NCBI RefSeq assembly: GCF_900187135.1
Contig: NZ_LT906443.1
Location: 2,232,001-2,296,000 of the forward strand
Length of the DNA: 64,000 nt
DNA from: Corynebacterium ulcerans
Lineage (GTDB): Bacteria; Actinomycetota; Actinomycetes; Mycobacteriales; Mycobacteriaceae
Reading direction: 5' to 3'
The translations under genes were made by a program, and so were the position numbers. Positions 1 to 8,512 of the stretch are shown here, piece by piece; within the stretch, counting starts at the first letter, position 1; each line of letters starts with the position of its first letter. The notes beneath the pieces are model-generated. The model did not search any database, had not been told where the DNA came from, and was given only the letters and a program-made list of their open reading frames with translations.

Positions 1-14
1 CCCTCTAGGAAAGT

Positions 15-26
15 TGACCTAGGTCA
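15..26. promoter_or_regulatory. Palindrome TGACCTAGGTCA upstream of gluA
   Basis: A perfect 12-bp palindrome lies 15 bases before the first ATG of gluA. A TACTCT hexamer at 29-34 could be the -10 box, which would put transcription start close to the ATG at 42. The position suits an operator. It does not match the AmtR site as I recall it (CTAT-N6-ATAG), so the binding protein is unknown. Confidence 0.35.
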
Positions 27-41
27 TTTACTCTTCTCGCT

Positions 42-800
42 ATGACTCAGAACATAGCCGGGCATGGCTTGATGGTATCCATGCGGGGAGTGAATAAGTA
101 CTTCGATGATTTTCACGCTCTGCAGGACATCAATCTTGATGTGCCCAGAGGGCAAGTCGTGGTGGTCCTAGGCCCCTCAGGATCAGGAAAATCAACGCTT
201 TGCCGTACCATCAACCGGCTCGAAACCATCGATGGCGGAGAAATTTTTATTGATGGACACAAACTACCGGAAGAAGGAAAACAGCTCGCAAAGTTGCGCT
301 CCGAGGTCGGAATGGTGTTCCAACAATTCAACCTTTTCCCCCACAAGACGATCCGCGAGAATGTCACGCTGGGGCCGATCAACGTGAAAAAGATGGCTAA
401 AAAAGACGCAAGCGCGTTGGCGATGCAGCTACTGGAACGCGTTGGGATTGCCAATCAAGCAGATAAATTTCCGGCTCAGCTTTCTGGCGGACAACAGCAA
501 CGCGTCGCTATCGCAAGAGCACTTGCAATGAAGCCAAAAGTCATGCTTTTCGACGAACCCACCTCAGCCTTGGACCCCGAGATGGTTAACGAGGTTCTCG
601 ATGTTATGGCTGATCTTGCGCGTGAGGGAATGACAATGATCTGTGTTACCCACGAGATGGGTTTTGCCCGAAAAGCCGCAGATCGAGTGCTTTTTATGGC
701 AGACGGTCGCATCGTGGAGGATTCAGACCCGGAATCCTTCTTTGCCTCCCCGCAATCGGATCGAGCGAAGGATTTTCTTGGGAAAATCCTGTCCCATTAA
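42..800 (+). CDS. gluA: Glutamate ABC transporter ATP-binding protein GluA
   Basis: This is the ATPase that powers glutamate uptake by the GluABCD importer at the inner face of the membrane. Walker A (GPSGSGKST) sits near residue 44, the ABC signature LSGGQQQR near 147, and Walker B with D-loop ([11 protein letters not shown]) follows. The sequence closely resembles the C. glutamicum GluA that I remember. Its start matches the ATG at 72 (MVSMRGV) better, while the ATG at 42 could be a leaderless start; neither has a clear ribosome binding site. It is the first gene of a four-gene operon, 46 bases before gluB. The true promoter may lie at the window edge. Confidence 0.93.
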   Translation: MTQNIAGHGLMVSMRGVNKYFDDFHALQDINLDVPRGQVVVVLGPSGSGKSTLCRTINRLETIDGGEIFIDGHKLPEEGKQLAKLRSEVGMVFQQFNLFPHKTIRENVTLGPINVKKMAKKDASALAMQLLERVGIANQADKFPAQLSGGQQQRVAIARALAMKPKVMLFDEPTSALDPEMVNEVLDVMADLAREGMTMICVTHEMGFARKAADRVLFMADGRIVEDSDPESFFASPQSDRAKDFLGKILSH

Positions 801-846
801 ACCTCTCGAGACCTTATATATCCCTCTAGCTTTAAGGAAAGAAACA

Positions 847-1731
847 ATGACACGCACGAACACTCGCATCATCGGAACCACAGTTGCAGCCACGTTGGCG
901 CTTACTACTCTCTCGGCATGTGGCGGTAGTAGCGAAAGCGATGGTGCTGGCCTTCTGAGCCATATTGAATCTGGGAAGGTCACTCTGGGAACCAAGTTTG
1001 ATCAGCCCGGTTTGGGCATCAAAGAATCAAATGGGGAGATGTCTGGACTCGATGTAGATATCGCCCAGTACGTGGTCAATCACATCGCTGACGCCAAGGG
1101 CTGGAAGCACCCAGACGTGGAATGGCGAGAGACGCCCTCTGCACAGCGTGAGACTCTCATCCAGAACGGGGAAGTAGACCTTATTGCGGCCACGTACTCG
1201 ATTAACAAGAGTCGCGCAGAGTCCGTGAACTTTGGCGGCCCATACCTGCTTACTCATCAGGCATTGTTGGTGCGAAAAGACGACTCCGGAATCAAAGAAG
1301 TAAAAGACCTAGAGCACGGCAAGATCCTCTGTTCGGTTTCAGGTTCCACGCCCGCTCAAAAGGTGAAGGAATCCCTGCCGGGCGTGCAGCTTCAGGAATA
1401 CGATACCTATTCTTCCTGTGTGGAAGCCTTGCGCCAGGGCAACGTGGATGCGTTGACCACTGACGCAACAATCCTCAACGGCTATTCCCAACAAAACGAG
1501 GGATCGTTCAAGGTCGTAGAGATGTTTAAGGACGATCGCACTCCGTATACGGACGAGCACTACGGCATCGGTCTGAAAAAAGACGATACGGAAGCTACCA
1601 AGGCCGTGAACGAGGCCCTGGATCAGCTTAATTCTTCTGGCGAATTTGAAAAGTTAGTCAAGAAGAACCTCGGGGATGCTGCCGCAGGCGTGACATCCGG
1701 TAAGCCTGGCGACCTCACGTTTATCAAGTAA
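847..1731 (+). CDS. gluB: Glutamate-binding lipoprotein GluB
   Basis: This is the extracellular solute-binding subunit of the glutamate importer. The N-terminus (MTRTNTRIIG) begins a lipoprotein signal peptide ending in the lipobox LSAC, so the mature protein would be lipid-anchored at Cys. The body is a family 3 amino-acid-binding fold of 294 residues, with stretches such as WRETPSAQRETLIQNGEVD and EYDTYSSCVEAL that match C. glutamicum GluB from memory. The open frame extends upstream to 643, but the ATG at 847 follows AAGGAAAG and gives a proper signal peptide. It lies between gluA and gluC in the same operon. Confidence 0.94.
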   Translation: MTRTNTRIIGTTVAATLALTTLSACGGSSESDGAGLLSHIESGKVTLGTKFDQPGLGIKESNGEMSGLDVDIAQYVVNHIADAKGWKHPDVEWRETPSAQRETLIQNGEVDLIAATYSINKSRAESVNFGGPYLLTHQALLVRKDDSGIKEVKDLEHGKILCSVSGSTPAQKVKESLPGVQLQEYDTYSSCVEALRQGNVDALTTDATILNGYSQQNEGSFKVVEMFKDDRTPYTDEHYGIGLKKDDTEATKAVNEALDQLNSSGEFEKLVKKNLGDAAAGVTSGKPGDLTFIK

Positions 1732-1766
1732 CGATCCTTTTTCCTTAACTAGGAAGGCATAACTTC

Positions 1767-2453
1767 ATGGACGCCATGTGGTCCCAGCTATGGCCAGCTA
1801 TTTTTCCCGCATTTTGGGTCACCATTAAGCTCACCGTGCTCGCAGCCATTGGAGCGATGTTGGGTGGGACTCTGCTTACTGCTATGCGGGTATCGCCCGT
1901 GCGTATTCTCCGCACGCTGGCCACACTGTATGTAAACACAGTGCGCAATACACCTCTGACTTTGGTCGTTCTCTTCTGTTCTTTCGGGCTCTACCAAACT
2001 CTTGGATTGTCACTGGCTAGTAGAGGAAGCGCAACCTTTTTGGCTGATAACAACTTCCGGTTAGCTACGTTGGGCTTCATTCTTTATACCTCGGCGTTTG
2101 TCTCTGAGTGTTTGCGTTCGGGAATAAACACTGTCGATTTTGGGCAAGCGGAAGCTGCGCGATCACTAGGGCTGAGTTTCTCTCAGACCTTTAACAAGAT
2201 TGTTTTCCCTCAAGCTATCCGGGCGGCGATTGTGCCGTTGGGAAATACTTTGATTGCGTTGACCAAAAACACCACGATTGCGTCGGTGATTGGGGTAGGA
2301 GAGGCCTCGCTGCTTATGAAAGAGGTCATTGAAAACCACGCAAGCCAGCTCTTTGTAATCTTTGGGTGCTTTGCTTTAGGTTTCATGGCTCTTACTCTGC
2401 CCATGGGATACTTCCTGGGTGCGTTATCTACCCGTATGGCGGTGAAAAGATGA
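1767..2453 (+). CDS. gluC: Glutamate ABC transporter permease GluC
   Basis: One of two membrane permeases of the glutamate importer, of the HisMQ type. The 228 residues contain several hydrophobic segments and the cytoplasmic EAA-type loop ([16 protein letters not shown]) that docks with the ATPase. A preceding AGGAAGG serves as ribosome binding site. Its stop codon overlaps the start of gluD (ATGA at 2450-2453), which implies translational coupling and equal subunit amounts. Confidence 0.93.
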   Translation: MDAMWSQLWPAIFPAFWVTIKLTVLAAIGAMLGGTLLTAMRVSPVRILRTLATLYVNTVRNTPLTLVVLFCSFGLYQTLGLSLASRGSATFLADNNFRLATLGFILYTSAFVSECLRSGINTVDFGQAEAARSLGLSFSQTFNKIVFPQAIRAAIVPLGNTLIALTKNTTIASVIGVGEASLLMKEVIENHASQLFVIFGCFALGFMALTLPMGYFLGALSTRMAVKR

Positions 2454-3388
2454 GTGTTCGTGCGACAGTGCTTTACGACGCCCCAGGGCCCAACGCTTTA
2501 CGCAGAAACGCGATATATACGGTTCTTACGGTTGTAGTAGCTATCGTTCTTATCGGCTGGGTGTTGTTTGCTTTGCACTCTAAAGGGCAGCTCGATGCTG
2601 TGAAGTGGACTCCTTTTACGGATGCTAGGACCTGGAATACGTATTTGATTCCCGGACTCGTGGGAACGCTGAAATCAGCATTGTCTTCTGTGATTCTCGC
2701 GGTAGTTTTAGGCGTCCTTCTTGGCCTGGGACGGCTCTCAGGGAGTCGAGTGCTCCGATGGATATGCGCAGCGATAGTGGAATTTTTCCGGGCGGTGCCA
2801 GTGCTGCTGTTGATTATCTTTAGCTATCAAGCACTTGCCGTGTACAAAGTGGTTCCGCCGCGAGAGTTGGCGTTTACCGCAGTGGTGTTCAGCTTGACTA
2901 TGTACAACGGAGCCGTCATCGCAGAAATCCTGCGAGCCGGGATCCGCGCCCTTCCTAGGGGACAAACTGAGGCTGCTCAGGCACTGGGCTTAAGCCACCG
3001 ACAGACGATGCGGAAGATTCTCTTGCCACAGGCGGTCGCTGCAATGCTTCCGGCACTTATTGCTCAGGCCGTGATTGCACTTAAAGACTCCGCATTGGGA
3101 TATCAGATTGGTTATGTAGAGATTGTTCGTCAGGGTATTCAGTCATCGGCAACTAATAGGAATTATTTGCCGTCGTTGATAGTGGTTGCGGTTCTTATGA
3201 TCCTTATCAACTATTCCCTGACGGTGCTGGCAGAACGCGTTGAACGGCAACTCCGTGCGGGCAGGGCACGTCGTAATATCTTGGCCAAAGTTCCGGAACA
3301 TCCGCACCAGGGACTCACTACCAAAGACAACGCCTATGTGGATTGGCACGACCCAGATCATCAGGAGATCAAGAATCCAGCCGAATAA
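2450..3388 (+). CDS. gluD: Glutamate ABC transporter permease GluD
   Basis: The second permease of the glutamate importer, 312 residues. The EAA loop reads [16 protein letters not shown], and it has about five membrane segments plus a hydrophilic C-terminal tail of about 50 residues rich in charged residues (from about [14 protein letters not shown] onward), as in C. glutamicum GluD. The frame is open from 2366, but the ATG at 2450 overlapping the gluC stop is the sensible start ([10 protein letters not shown]). It ends the operon; the next gene starts shortly after on the same strand. Confidence 0.93.
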   Translation: MSVRATVLYDAPGPNALRRNAIYTVLTVVVAIVLIGWVLFALHSKGQLDAVKWTPFTDARTWNTYLIPGLVGTLKSALSSVILAVVLGVLLGLGRLSGSRVLRWICAAIVEFFRAVPVLLLIIFSYQALAVYKVVPPRELAFTAVVFSLTMYNGAVIAEILRAGIRALPRGQTEAAQALGLSHRQTMRKILLPQAVAAMLPALIAQAVIALKDSALGYQIGYVEIVRQGIQSSATNRNYLPSLIVVAVLMILINYSLTVLAERVERQLRAGRARRNILAKVPEHPHQGLTTKDNAYVDWHDPDHQEIKNPAE

Positions 3389-3475
3389 GAGCTAGTGAAG
3401 GCTTGGAGAACTGTGCCTCATATCAATGAGCATTTGGCCAGCAAGACCTTGAGCAAGGCGGTAGCCTCAGTACTT

Positions 3476-4315
3476 ATGCGTACTGATTCTCTCAAGCTTG
3501 CTGGCCCCGCTATTCTTTTTGCCCCGGCTGATCGTGCAGAAATTATTCCTAAGGCTGCACAACGCGCGGATTTAGTGATCCTTGATCTAGAAGACGGCGC
3601 GGGGGACGTTAATAGGGAATCCGCATACCAAAATATTAGAAATGCACACCTTGACCCTACGACCACGTTTGTCCGGGTCGTAGGGCCTTCCGATGACCAC
3701 TATGGTCAGGACATCGCTTTTGTTCGGGAGACAGAATATCGCAATATAATCGTGCCCAAGGTTGGGACGCGTTTGCCGGAGAACCTAGACGGCTTTAACG
3801 TCGTCCCTATCATTGAGACTCCCGCGGCGTTGGTCAATATTCAGCACTTTGCTGAGCATCCGCTTGTCGTGGGGCTTTATTGGGGGGCTGACGACTTAAC
3901 AATAGGACTTGGGGGAGCATATTCGCGGCAGCGTAGCGACGAACCCATTCCCGGGCGTTACAGAGAAACCATGGCGTATGCGCGTTCGCAGACACTGATT
4001 CATGCTGCTGCTGCCGGAAAGTGGGCAATGGATGCGGTGTATCAGGATTTTTCTGACGATGACGGGCTTTACCTCGAAGCATTGGACTCCGCACGAATGG
4101 GGTTTGCTCTCTATCCCTGTATTCATCCTCGACAGGTGGACGTAGTACGACGGGCCTTTTACCCAGGAGAAGCACAAATCGAATGGGCGCAGCGGATTGT
4201 GGAGGAATCCAGCCGCCATTCTGGAGCTTTTAAACTAGATGGGGAGATGGTGGATACACCGTTGATTACCTTGGCTTTTAATCTGCTTAATCGCATCAAA
4301 GGCGATGCCACATAA
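3476..4315 (+). CDS. citE: CitE-like HpcH/HpaI-family lyase (citrate lyase beta-like)
   Basis: A member of the CitE / HpcH-HpaI aldolase superfamily, TIM-barrel enzymes that cleave or form CoA-linked or free 2-keto and hydroxy acids using a divalent metal. The hallmark DLEDGAGDVNRESA (metal and substrate region), FVRV and the barrel motif VPIIETPAALVNI are present, as is a late GFALYPCIHPRQV. No citrate lyase alpha, gamma or ligase genes are nearby, so true citrate lyase activity is unlikely and the substrate is unknown. The ATG at 3476 is chosen because homology begins there; a GTG at 3395, seven bases after gluD, would add 27 residues and couple it to the glu operon. In C. glutamicum, as I recall, the same gene also neighbours amtR. 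Confidence 0.85.
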   Translation: MRTDSLKLAGPAILFAPADRAEIIPKAAQRADLVILDLEDGAGDVNRESAYQNIRNAHLDPTTTFVRVVGPSDDHYGQDIAFVRETEYRNIIVPKVGTRLPENLDGFNVVPIIETPAALVNIQHFAEHPLVVGLYWGADDLTIGLGGAYSRQRSDEPIPGRYRETMAYARSQTLIHAAAAGKWAMDAVYQDFSDDDGLYLEALDSARMGFALYPCIHPRQVDVVRRAFYPGEAQIEWAQRIVEESSRHSGAFKLDGEMVDTPLITLAFNLLNRIKGDAT

Positions 4316-4326
4316 TGCTAAGAGCA

Positions 4327-4358
4327 AAGGCGCCGGAGGGATGACCCACTGGCGCCTT
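4327..4358. terminator. Bidirectional hairpin between citE and amtR
   Basis: AAGGCGCCGG pairs with CTGGCGCCTT across a 12-base loop, with one G-T pair. It sits between convergent genes and can stop both transcripts. T-rich tails are weak on both sides. Confidence 0.6.
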
Positions 4359-4372
4359 GAAGAAGAGAATTT

Positions 4373-5056
4373 CTAAGCTTCAGAATGCTTTTTATCCACT
4401 GCAGCTAAGAGCTCCAGGGTACGTTCTATGCGATCCGCAGGAAGCTCGGCTCCTACGACTGCCAGGGCGGCGTCGGCAAGCATAATCGCCAGAGGCGGCA
4501 AACTATCGTCTTTGAGCGGCTCGGGGACAACACCGTTGTTTGGTCGCATCTCAATGACTGACATCGCAATATGGAAGGGGAGATCAACTCGAGGATCATC
4601 GGAGCCAGCGATTTCCGCGGCGATATCGTGGAATACTTGTCGCAATTGGGTGCGCTGTGCGTGGTACTCCGAGAACTCAGGTGATGCCGCAACGGGGAGC
4701 TGATAAAGCCTGCCTACGTTCCACCGTGTAGACAGCAACAGCCGGCACTCGGCAGCAGTCAGAGCCCATAAGCGTAGCGGTGCGGGTACCTCGGCCTCAC
4801 CTAGATCTGCCGCTAATGCAGTGGAGGGCTCAACTGTGGAGTTCAGCAGGGTGAGAAAGATTTCAGTTTTAGAAGGAAAGTGGTAATACAAAGAGGCTTG
4901 ACGGATACCGACCGCGTCTGCAATCTGATGAGTGGAAGTGGTAGCAAATCCTTGGACAGTAAAAAGCTCCGACGAGGCATCCAAAATCTCTTCGCGTGCC
5001 GTACTGCCACGGCGACGCGGACTATTTTTCCGAGGGCGTCCAACAGCTCCTGCCAT
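4373..5056 (-). CDS. amtR: TetR-family global nitrogen regulator AmtR
   Basis: AmtR represses ammonium assimilation and nitrogen-source uptake genes in corynebacteria and is released by adenylylated GlnK when nitrogen is short (known from C. glutamicum). The 227-residue protein has the TetR N-terminal helix-turn-helix (about residues 20-65, with TTSTHQIADAVGIRQASLYY and HFPSKTEIF), followed by the ligand/partner domain (LLLSTRWNVGRLYQLP). The match to C. glutamicum AmtR as I remember it is close throughout. The start is the ATG at 5056 (MAGAVGRPRK); the frame runs 17 codons further upstream with no support. It lies next to gluABCD, an AmtR target in C. glutamicum. Confidence 0.93.
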   Translation of the reverse strand: MAGAVGRPRKNSPRRRGSTAREEILDASSELFTVQGFATTSTHQIADAVGIRQASLYYHFPSKTEIFLTLLNSTVEPSTALAADLGEAEVPAPLRLWALTAAECRLLLSTRWNVGRLYQLPVAASPEFSEYHAQRTQLRQVFHDIAAEIAGSDDPRVDLPFHIAMSVIEMRPNNGVVPEPLKDDSLPPLAIMLADAALAVVGAELPADRIERTLELLAAVDKKHSEA

Positions 5057-5118
5057 GTGATTACCCACTCTCCTTCCTTTTCCCTTGACTCTGCGTCTCT
5101 GCGGCACAGAACCAACAG

Positions 5119-5183
5119 GTTAGTTTATACACTAAGCCGAAAATAAACCTAGTGGCATAACTGATTCTGGCTAGTTTATTTTT
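5119..5183. promoter_or_regulatory. Repeated AGTTTAT-type half-sites upstream of amtR
   Basis: Three related half-sites occur in 65 bases: TTAGTTTATA near 5120, the inverted form AAAATAAACCTAG at about 5140-5152, and CTAGTTTATTTTT at 5171-5183. The last two form an inverted repeat with a one-base bulge. This lies in the leader of amtR and may be an operator; the regulator is not known. Confidence 0.3.
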
Positions 5184-5230
5184 GGTAGAGGATGCTCACA
5201 GAGCCTTAAGACCTTTCTAGCATGCAAAAA

Positions 5231-6145
5231 CTAGACTAGTTGCACATTGTGGTCTGCGGCGAGCGCGCGAGCTACATCTGCGACCATTCGAGAAGAAGCT
5301 CCGAAAATGCTGCGCTGAATAGCCGGGAGACTATCCACCGTTGCTTTATGAGAATGCACGCGATCAGTCCACCGCCTGAACTGAAGGTCAAGGCCGCTTT
5401 CCCATGCTTGACGGAGGAAATCTGCTTGGGTTTGAGACAAGAATCCAGCTTCTACACCAGCATTGATGCGACGGCGGGTGGAGAAATCTGTAGAGCCTGC
5501 GGCAACGCCTGCCCAACGAGCAATGGCAATGATGGGATATAAGAGGTCTTGCCGTACGTCGACAGGCGCATCTTTGTCAGGGAGCCCCTCGTGGAGGCGT
5601 AGCGCTGGTGGACGCTGGTTGATGGCGTCGATAAGCAAAAGACTGTGGTCTGCGTGGGCGATAACTTCTTGCAAACACCATGAGCCCGCGTCTGCAAAAA
5701 TTGCTAGTTCCGGGCCGTCTGCCTTGGAGATCATTCCCAGCCATTCGCTCTTAGCACGGGGCTGAATTCCAAAACGGGTGTGCTCGGTGACCAAGCCGAC
5801 ATCGGTGAGTAAGGAGTCGAGTGCTGTCGTAGAGACTTCAGCCGAGCCAACAGTCAACCACTTGATCGGGGAGGAGGGCAGTGCATCACCACGTCCGATA
5901 GCACCGGTAAGAATGATCTCGGCGCCTCCAGTGATCTCTGCTATTCCCCCACTGTGGAGGACATCGGAGACAAGTCTGGAGAACCATTCGACGAGAGCTT
6001 GTGGACGTTCACCGTGCGCCACTGCGTTGCGCACTAAATCTTGGCTTTCCGTTAACACACCTCGTGCTGTAGGGGTGTCAGCACATTGCGGTGCTAACTC
6101 GGAAAGCTCGGTTAATGACTCGTGCAACAAGGGGCCTCCCAACAT
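5231..6145 (-). CDS. DUF294-type putative nucleotidyltransferase, catalytic motif lost
   Basis: The layout fits GlnD-like DUF294 proteins: an N-terminal helical part, a nucleotidyltransferase-like strand-loop and a C-terminal helical DUF294_C-like domain (DLLYPIIAIARWAGV, then RRRINAGVEAGFLS and ADFLRQAWESGLDLQFRRW). The expected catalytic loop G-S-x-A-R-G-x-x-x-P-x-S-D-x-D reads GAIGRGDALPSSPIK at about 81-95, so both metal-binding Asp are missing and it is probably inactive. It lies just upstream of amtR on the same strand, 174 bases away; C. glutamicum has a hypothetical gene in the same place. The ATG at 6145 is preferred. A TTG at 6160 and TTGs at 6130/6127 after GGGAGG are alternatives. 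Confidence 0.7.
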   Translation of the reverse strand: MLGGPLLHESLTELSELAPQCADTPTARGVLTESQDLVRNAVAHGERPQALVEWFSRLVSDVLHSGGIAEITGGAEIILTGAIGRGDALPSSPIKWLTVGSAEVSTTALDSLLTDVGLVTEHTRFGIQPRAKSEWLGMISKADGPELAIFADAGSWCLQEVIAHADHSLLLIDAINQRPPALRLHEGLPDKDAPVDVRQDLLYPIIAIARWAGVAAGSTDFSTRRRINAGVEAGFLSQTQADFLRQAWESGLDLQFRRWTDRVHSHKATVDSLPAIQRSIFGASSRMVADVARALAADHNVQLV

Positions 6146-6260
6146 GTAAGAACTACACAACTAAAATACCAGCTGTAAGCTTTACGACGTTCTTGGGCAG
6201 AGCTTCCTCGCAATAGAATCGGCTTTTAACGTGCTAGAGACCGATATTGTTTATACGACG

Positions 6261-6292
6261 AAGCGCCCATCCGAATACACGGACGGGCGCTT
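6261..6292. terminator. Hairpin downstream of rpsR
   Basis: AAGCGCCCATCCG pairs with CGGACGGGCGCTT with one mismatch and a 6-base loop. It lies 60 bases after the rpsR stop on the minus strand and probably ends the ribosomal operon. No clear T-run follows. Confidence 0.5.
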
Positions 6293-6353
6293 AGGCTGTC
6301 ATCGCACTAGGGGAGAAAACCCCAGAGCGTGTTTGTTTGTTCTCCCAGTCGAT

Positions 6354-6602
6354 TTAGCGGCTGGTGAACGGCAGGAGAGCCATCTCGCGGGCGTTCTTAA
6401 CCGCAGTTGCAACCTGACGCTGCTGCTGCGGGGTAAGACCGGTCACGCGACGTGAACGGATCTTGTGGCGATCGGAGATGAACTGACGAAGGGTGTTGAC
6501 GTCCTTGTAGTCCACCTTCTCGATGCCTGCGGCCTTGAGAGGGTTCTTCTTGGGGCGGCGGGACTGCTCCATCCGCGCCTTCTTCATGTTATTGCGCTTC
6601 AT
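6354..6602 (-). CDS. rpsR: 30S ribosomal protein S18
   Basis: S18 binds the platform of the small subunit with S6. The 82-residue protein is basic and has the S18 core ([20 protein letters not shown]) and the late [14 protein letters not shown]. It has no Cys at all, so it is the zinc-ligand-free form. It is the last gene of the rpmB-rpmG-rpsN-rpsR operon, 14 bases after rpsN. Confidence 0.96.
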   Translation of the reverse strand: MKRNNMKKARMEQSRRPKKNPLKAAGIEKVDYKDVNTLRQFISDRHKIRSRRVTGLTPQQQRQVATAVKNAREMALLPFTSR

Positions 6603-6616
6603 TGAAAACTCCCTGA

Positions 6617-6922
6617 TTACCAGCTGGACTTACGGACGCCCGGAAGCTCACCGCGGTGAGCCATCTCGCGCATACGGACACGGGATACACCGAACTTACG
6701 GAGGAAGCCACGAGGGCGTCCATCGCGTGAGTCGCGGTTGCGGACACGTGACGGAGAAGCATCGCGAGGCTGACGATTCAGCTCGAACTGTGCATCCATA
6801 CGGTCCTCATCAGAGGTGTTCGGGTTCTTGATGATTGCCTTGAGCTCGTTACGGCGCTCCGCGTAGCGGGCGACGATTTCCTTGCGCTGCTCGTTCTTGG
6901 CGATCTTGGACTTCTTAGCCAT
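6617..6922 (-). CDS. rpsN: 30S ribosomal protein S14 (long, zinc-free form)
   Basis: S14 assembles into the head of the small subunit. At 101 residues with no Cys it is the long C-minus type rather than the 61-residue zinc-ribbon type. The conserved end [21 protein letters not shown] and the closing KSSW are present. It starts three bases after the rpmG stop, so the two are probably co-translated. Confidence 0.96.
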   Translation of the reverse strand: MAKKSKIAKNEQRKEIVARYAERRNELKAIIKNPNTSDEDRMDAQFELNRQPRDASPSRVRNRDSRDGRPRGFLRKFGVSRVRMREMAHRGELPGVRKSSW

Positions 6923-6925
6923 AGA

Positions 6926-7090
6926 TTATCGCTCCTCGCGGAATTCGACGTGCTTGCGGACCACCGGATCGTACTTCATCAAAGAGATGCGATCGGGGTT
7001 GTTTCGCTTGTTCTTACGAGTGACATAGGTGTAACCGGTGCCAGCCGTAGACTTCAGCTTGATGATCGGACGGATATCGTTACGTGCCAT
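6926..7090 (-). CDS. rpmG: 50S ribosomal protein L33 (zinc-free form)
   Basis: A 54-residue protein starting [17 protein letters not shown] and containing [15 protein letters not shown] and [11 protein letters not shown], the L33 signature. The two CxxC pairs of zinc-binding L33 are absent. It lies 3 bases after rpmB and 3 bases before rpsN in the operon. Confidence 0.95.
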   Translation of the reverse strand: MARNDIRPIIKLKSTAGTGYTYVTRKNKRNNPDRISLMKYDPVVRKHVEFREER

Positions 7091-7093
7091 CTT

Positions 7094-7330
7094 TTAGATC
7101 TTCTCCCCACGTGCGCGAATCTTTGCAACCACGGACTCAATGCCATCGCGGTCGATGACCTTCAGGCCCTTGGTGGAAACATTCAGGGTGATGGTACGGC
7201 CCTCAGAGGGCAGGTAGAACTTACGACGCTGCACGTTGGGGTTCCAACGGCGAGACGTGCGTCGGTGCGAGTGCGAGACCGACTTGCCGTAACCCGGCTT
7301 GCGTCCCGTAACCTGGCAAATAGCCGACAT
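7094..7330 (-). CDS. rpmB: 50S ribosomal protein L28
   Basis: A 78-residue L28 with the family signature [15 protein letters not shown] and the tail [13 protein letters not shown]. It has one Cys (CQVTG) where the zinc form has CxxC, so it cannot form the zinc site. It is the first gene of the operon, preceded by AGGAGAAAG ten bases before the ATG at 7330. Confidence 0.95.
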   Translation of the reverse strand: MSAICQVTGRKPGYGKSVSHSHRRTSRRWNPNVQRRKFYLPSEGRTITLNVSTKGLKVIDRDGIESVVAKIRARGEKI

Positions 7331-7910
7331 AGGTTTCTTTCTCCTAGCCGCCCACGTTCAACCTGCGGCTGCGCCGCTCCATGAGAAATGGGGCGCTGCC
7401 AGTGCTGACGGGGCGATAAACGAACAATTTCGACAACAGCAAGAGACAACCATACCGGTCTGGAGCTGAATTACCTAATTTCCTACAGAGTGGGCAACGT
7501 GAATCACATCTCGCACTTGTGGAGTGCTGTTTTGTGGACTTCTTTTGTTTAGAGTGTGCTGCGCGATAAATGGCTTATATATATAGTTAGTGTTCCGGCT
7601 GGCAGGGATGGGGTCCGGGGATTGCTGTGAGTCGTATTTTTTTTAACCAGTGTTGCCTATGTGAAAAATCTGTAGGGGATTGACCTGTACTGGCATAACT
7701 CATGTTGGAAAATTTCCTATTTCATGGTGGTAGCGGGTACAGTGTTTCAAGTTGTCCTACTCCTTTGCAGAGATGGCCGATATCGCGAACCCAACTCAGG
7801 CACGATCCCTGCCGGGCGGGCTGTCATTGCAACAGGCGATGATGATGCCTCTGGCCAGTGAAGATGTAGGGAACCGACCTGAAGTTTCAATCCTGAGGGA
7901 ATCGAGAGCT
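7331..7910. other. Divergent promoter region between the two ribosomal operons
   Basis: These 580 bases separate rpmB (minus) from rpmE2 (plus). They hold the rpmB ribosome binding site, AT-rich sequence around 7550-7660, the palindrome GGAAAATTTCC at 7707-7717 and a possible -10 TACAGT at 7738-7743. From 7752 the rpmE2 frame is open upstream of its ATG for 53 codons; I read this as leader, not protein. No Zur-type box that I recognise is present. C. glutamicum, as I recall, carries two other genes in this interval. Confidence 0.5.
7707..7717. promoter_or_regulatory. Palindrome GGAAAATTTCC upstream of rpmE2
   Basis: A perfect 11-bp palindrome about 20 bases before a possible -10 box (TACAGT, 7738-7743). 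The same 11 bases recur upstream of rpf2 at 30947-30957. It could be a shared operator; the protein is unknown. Confidence 0.4.
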
Positions 7911-8177
7911 ATGAAGAAAGACATTCACCCTGACTACCATCCGGTAGTTTTCCAAGATGCAGGTACTGGTCACCAGTTCCTGACTCGTTCGACCGCTTCG
8001 AGCGACCGTACGGTTGCTTGGGAAGATGGTAACGAGTACCCGCTGATCGTTGTAGACGTTACCAGCGAGTCTCACCCCTTCTGGACCGGTGCACAGCGTG
8101 TTATGGACACTGCTGGCCGTGTTGAGAAGTTCCAGCGTCGTTTCGGTGGCATGGCCCGCCGTAAGAAGAAGGCTTAA
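7911..8177 (+). CDS. rpmE2: 50S ribosomal protein L31 type B
   Basis: An 88-residue L31 of the type B, zinc-free class. The start [14 protein letters not shown] and the middle [23 protein letters not shown] are diagnostic, and it lacks the CxxC of type A. The ATG at 7911 is chosen by homology over the longer frame from 7752. It is followed by rpmF after 18 bases with a good GAGGG site. In other bacteria such genes replace zinc forms during zinc shortage. Confidence 0.95.
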   Translation: MKKDIHPDYHPVVFQDAGTGHQFLTRSTASSDRTVAWEDGNEYPLIVVDVTSESHPFWTGAQRVMDTAGRVEKFQRRFGGMARRKKKA

Positions 8178-8195
8178 GAGGAGGGTTAGAGAAAA

Positions 8196-8369
8196 ATGGC
8201 AGTACCAAAGCGTCGTATGTCCCGCGCAAACACACGCTCTCGTCGTTCCCAGTGGAAAGCTGATAACGTTGCTCTTCAGGAAGTGAAGATCGACGGCCAG
8301 ACCGTACGTATTCCACGTCGTCTGGTAAAGGCAGCTCAGCTTGGTCTCGTTGAGGTTGAGCAGTTCTAG
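8196..8369 (+). CDS. rpmF: 50S ribosomal protein L32 (zinc-free form)
   Basis: A 57-residue protein reading [20 protein letters not shown], the L32 signature, and ending [15 protein letters not shown]. The C-terminal zinc ribbon of the Cys form is missing. The gene is preceded by GAGGGTTAGAGAAAA. It closes the rpmE2-rpmF operon before a strong terminator. Confidence 0.95.
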   Translation: MAVPKRRMSRANTRSRRSQWKADNVALQEVKIDGQTVRIPRRLVKAAQLGLVEVEQF

Positions 8370-8400
8370 TAGAGCTGTTGGGTCAGTCTTTTGACCGCTT

Positions 8401-8437
8401 AGAGCCGACTCCAAGTTCCGGAAGTCGGCTCTTTTTG
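8401..8437 (+). terminator. Rho-independent terminator after rpmF
   Basis: AGAGCCGACT pairs with AGTCGGCTCT (8401-8410 and 8423-8432), followed directly by TTTTT. Confidence 0.85.
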
Positions 8438-8512
8438 CATATATAAAGATTCACAGGTGGTTCTAGGTGAGGCTTAAGCATCACCCTAAGACGGAAAGGC
8501 ACAATAGGACAC

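Noticed and set aside
7331-7910. Zur box in the ribosomal promoter region
   Set aside because: No sequence resembling the actinobacterial Zur consensus was found; GGAAAATTTCC does not fit.
7887-8414. 175-codon frame antisense to rpmE2-rpmF
   Set aside because: Entirely opposite two certain ribosomal genes and through their terminator.
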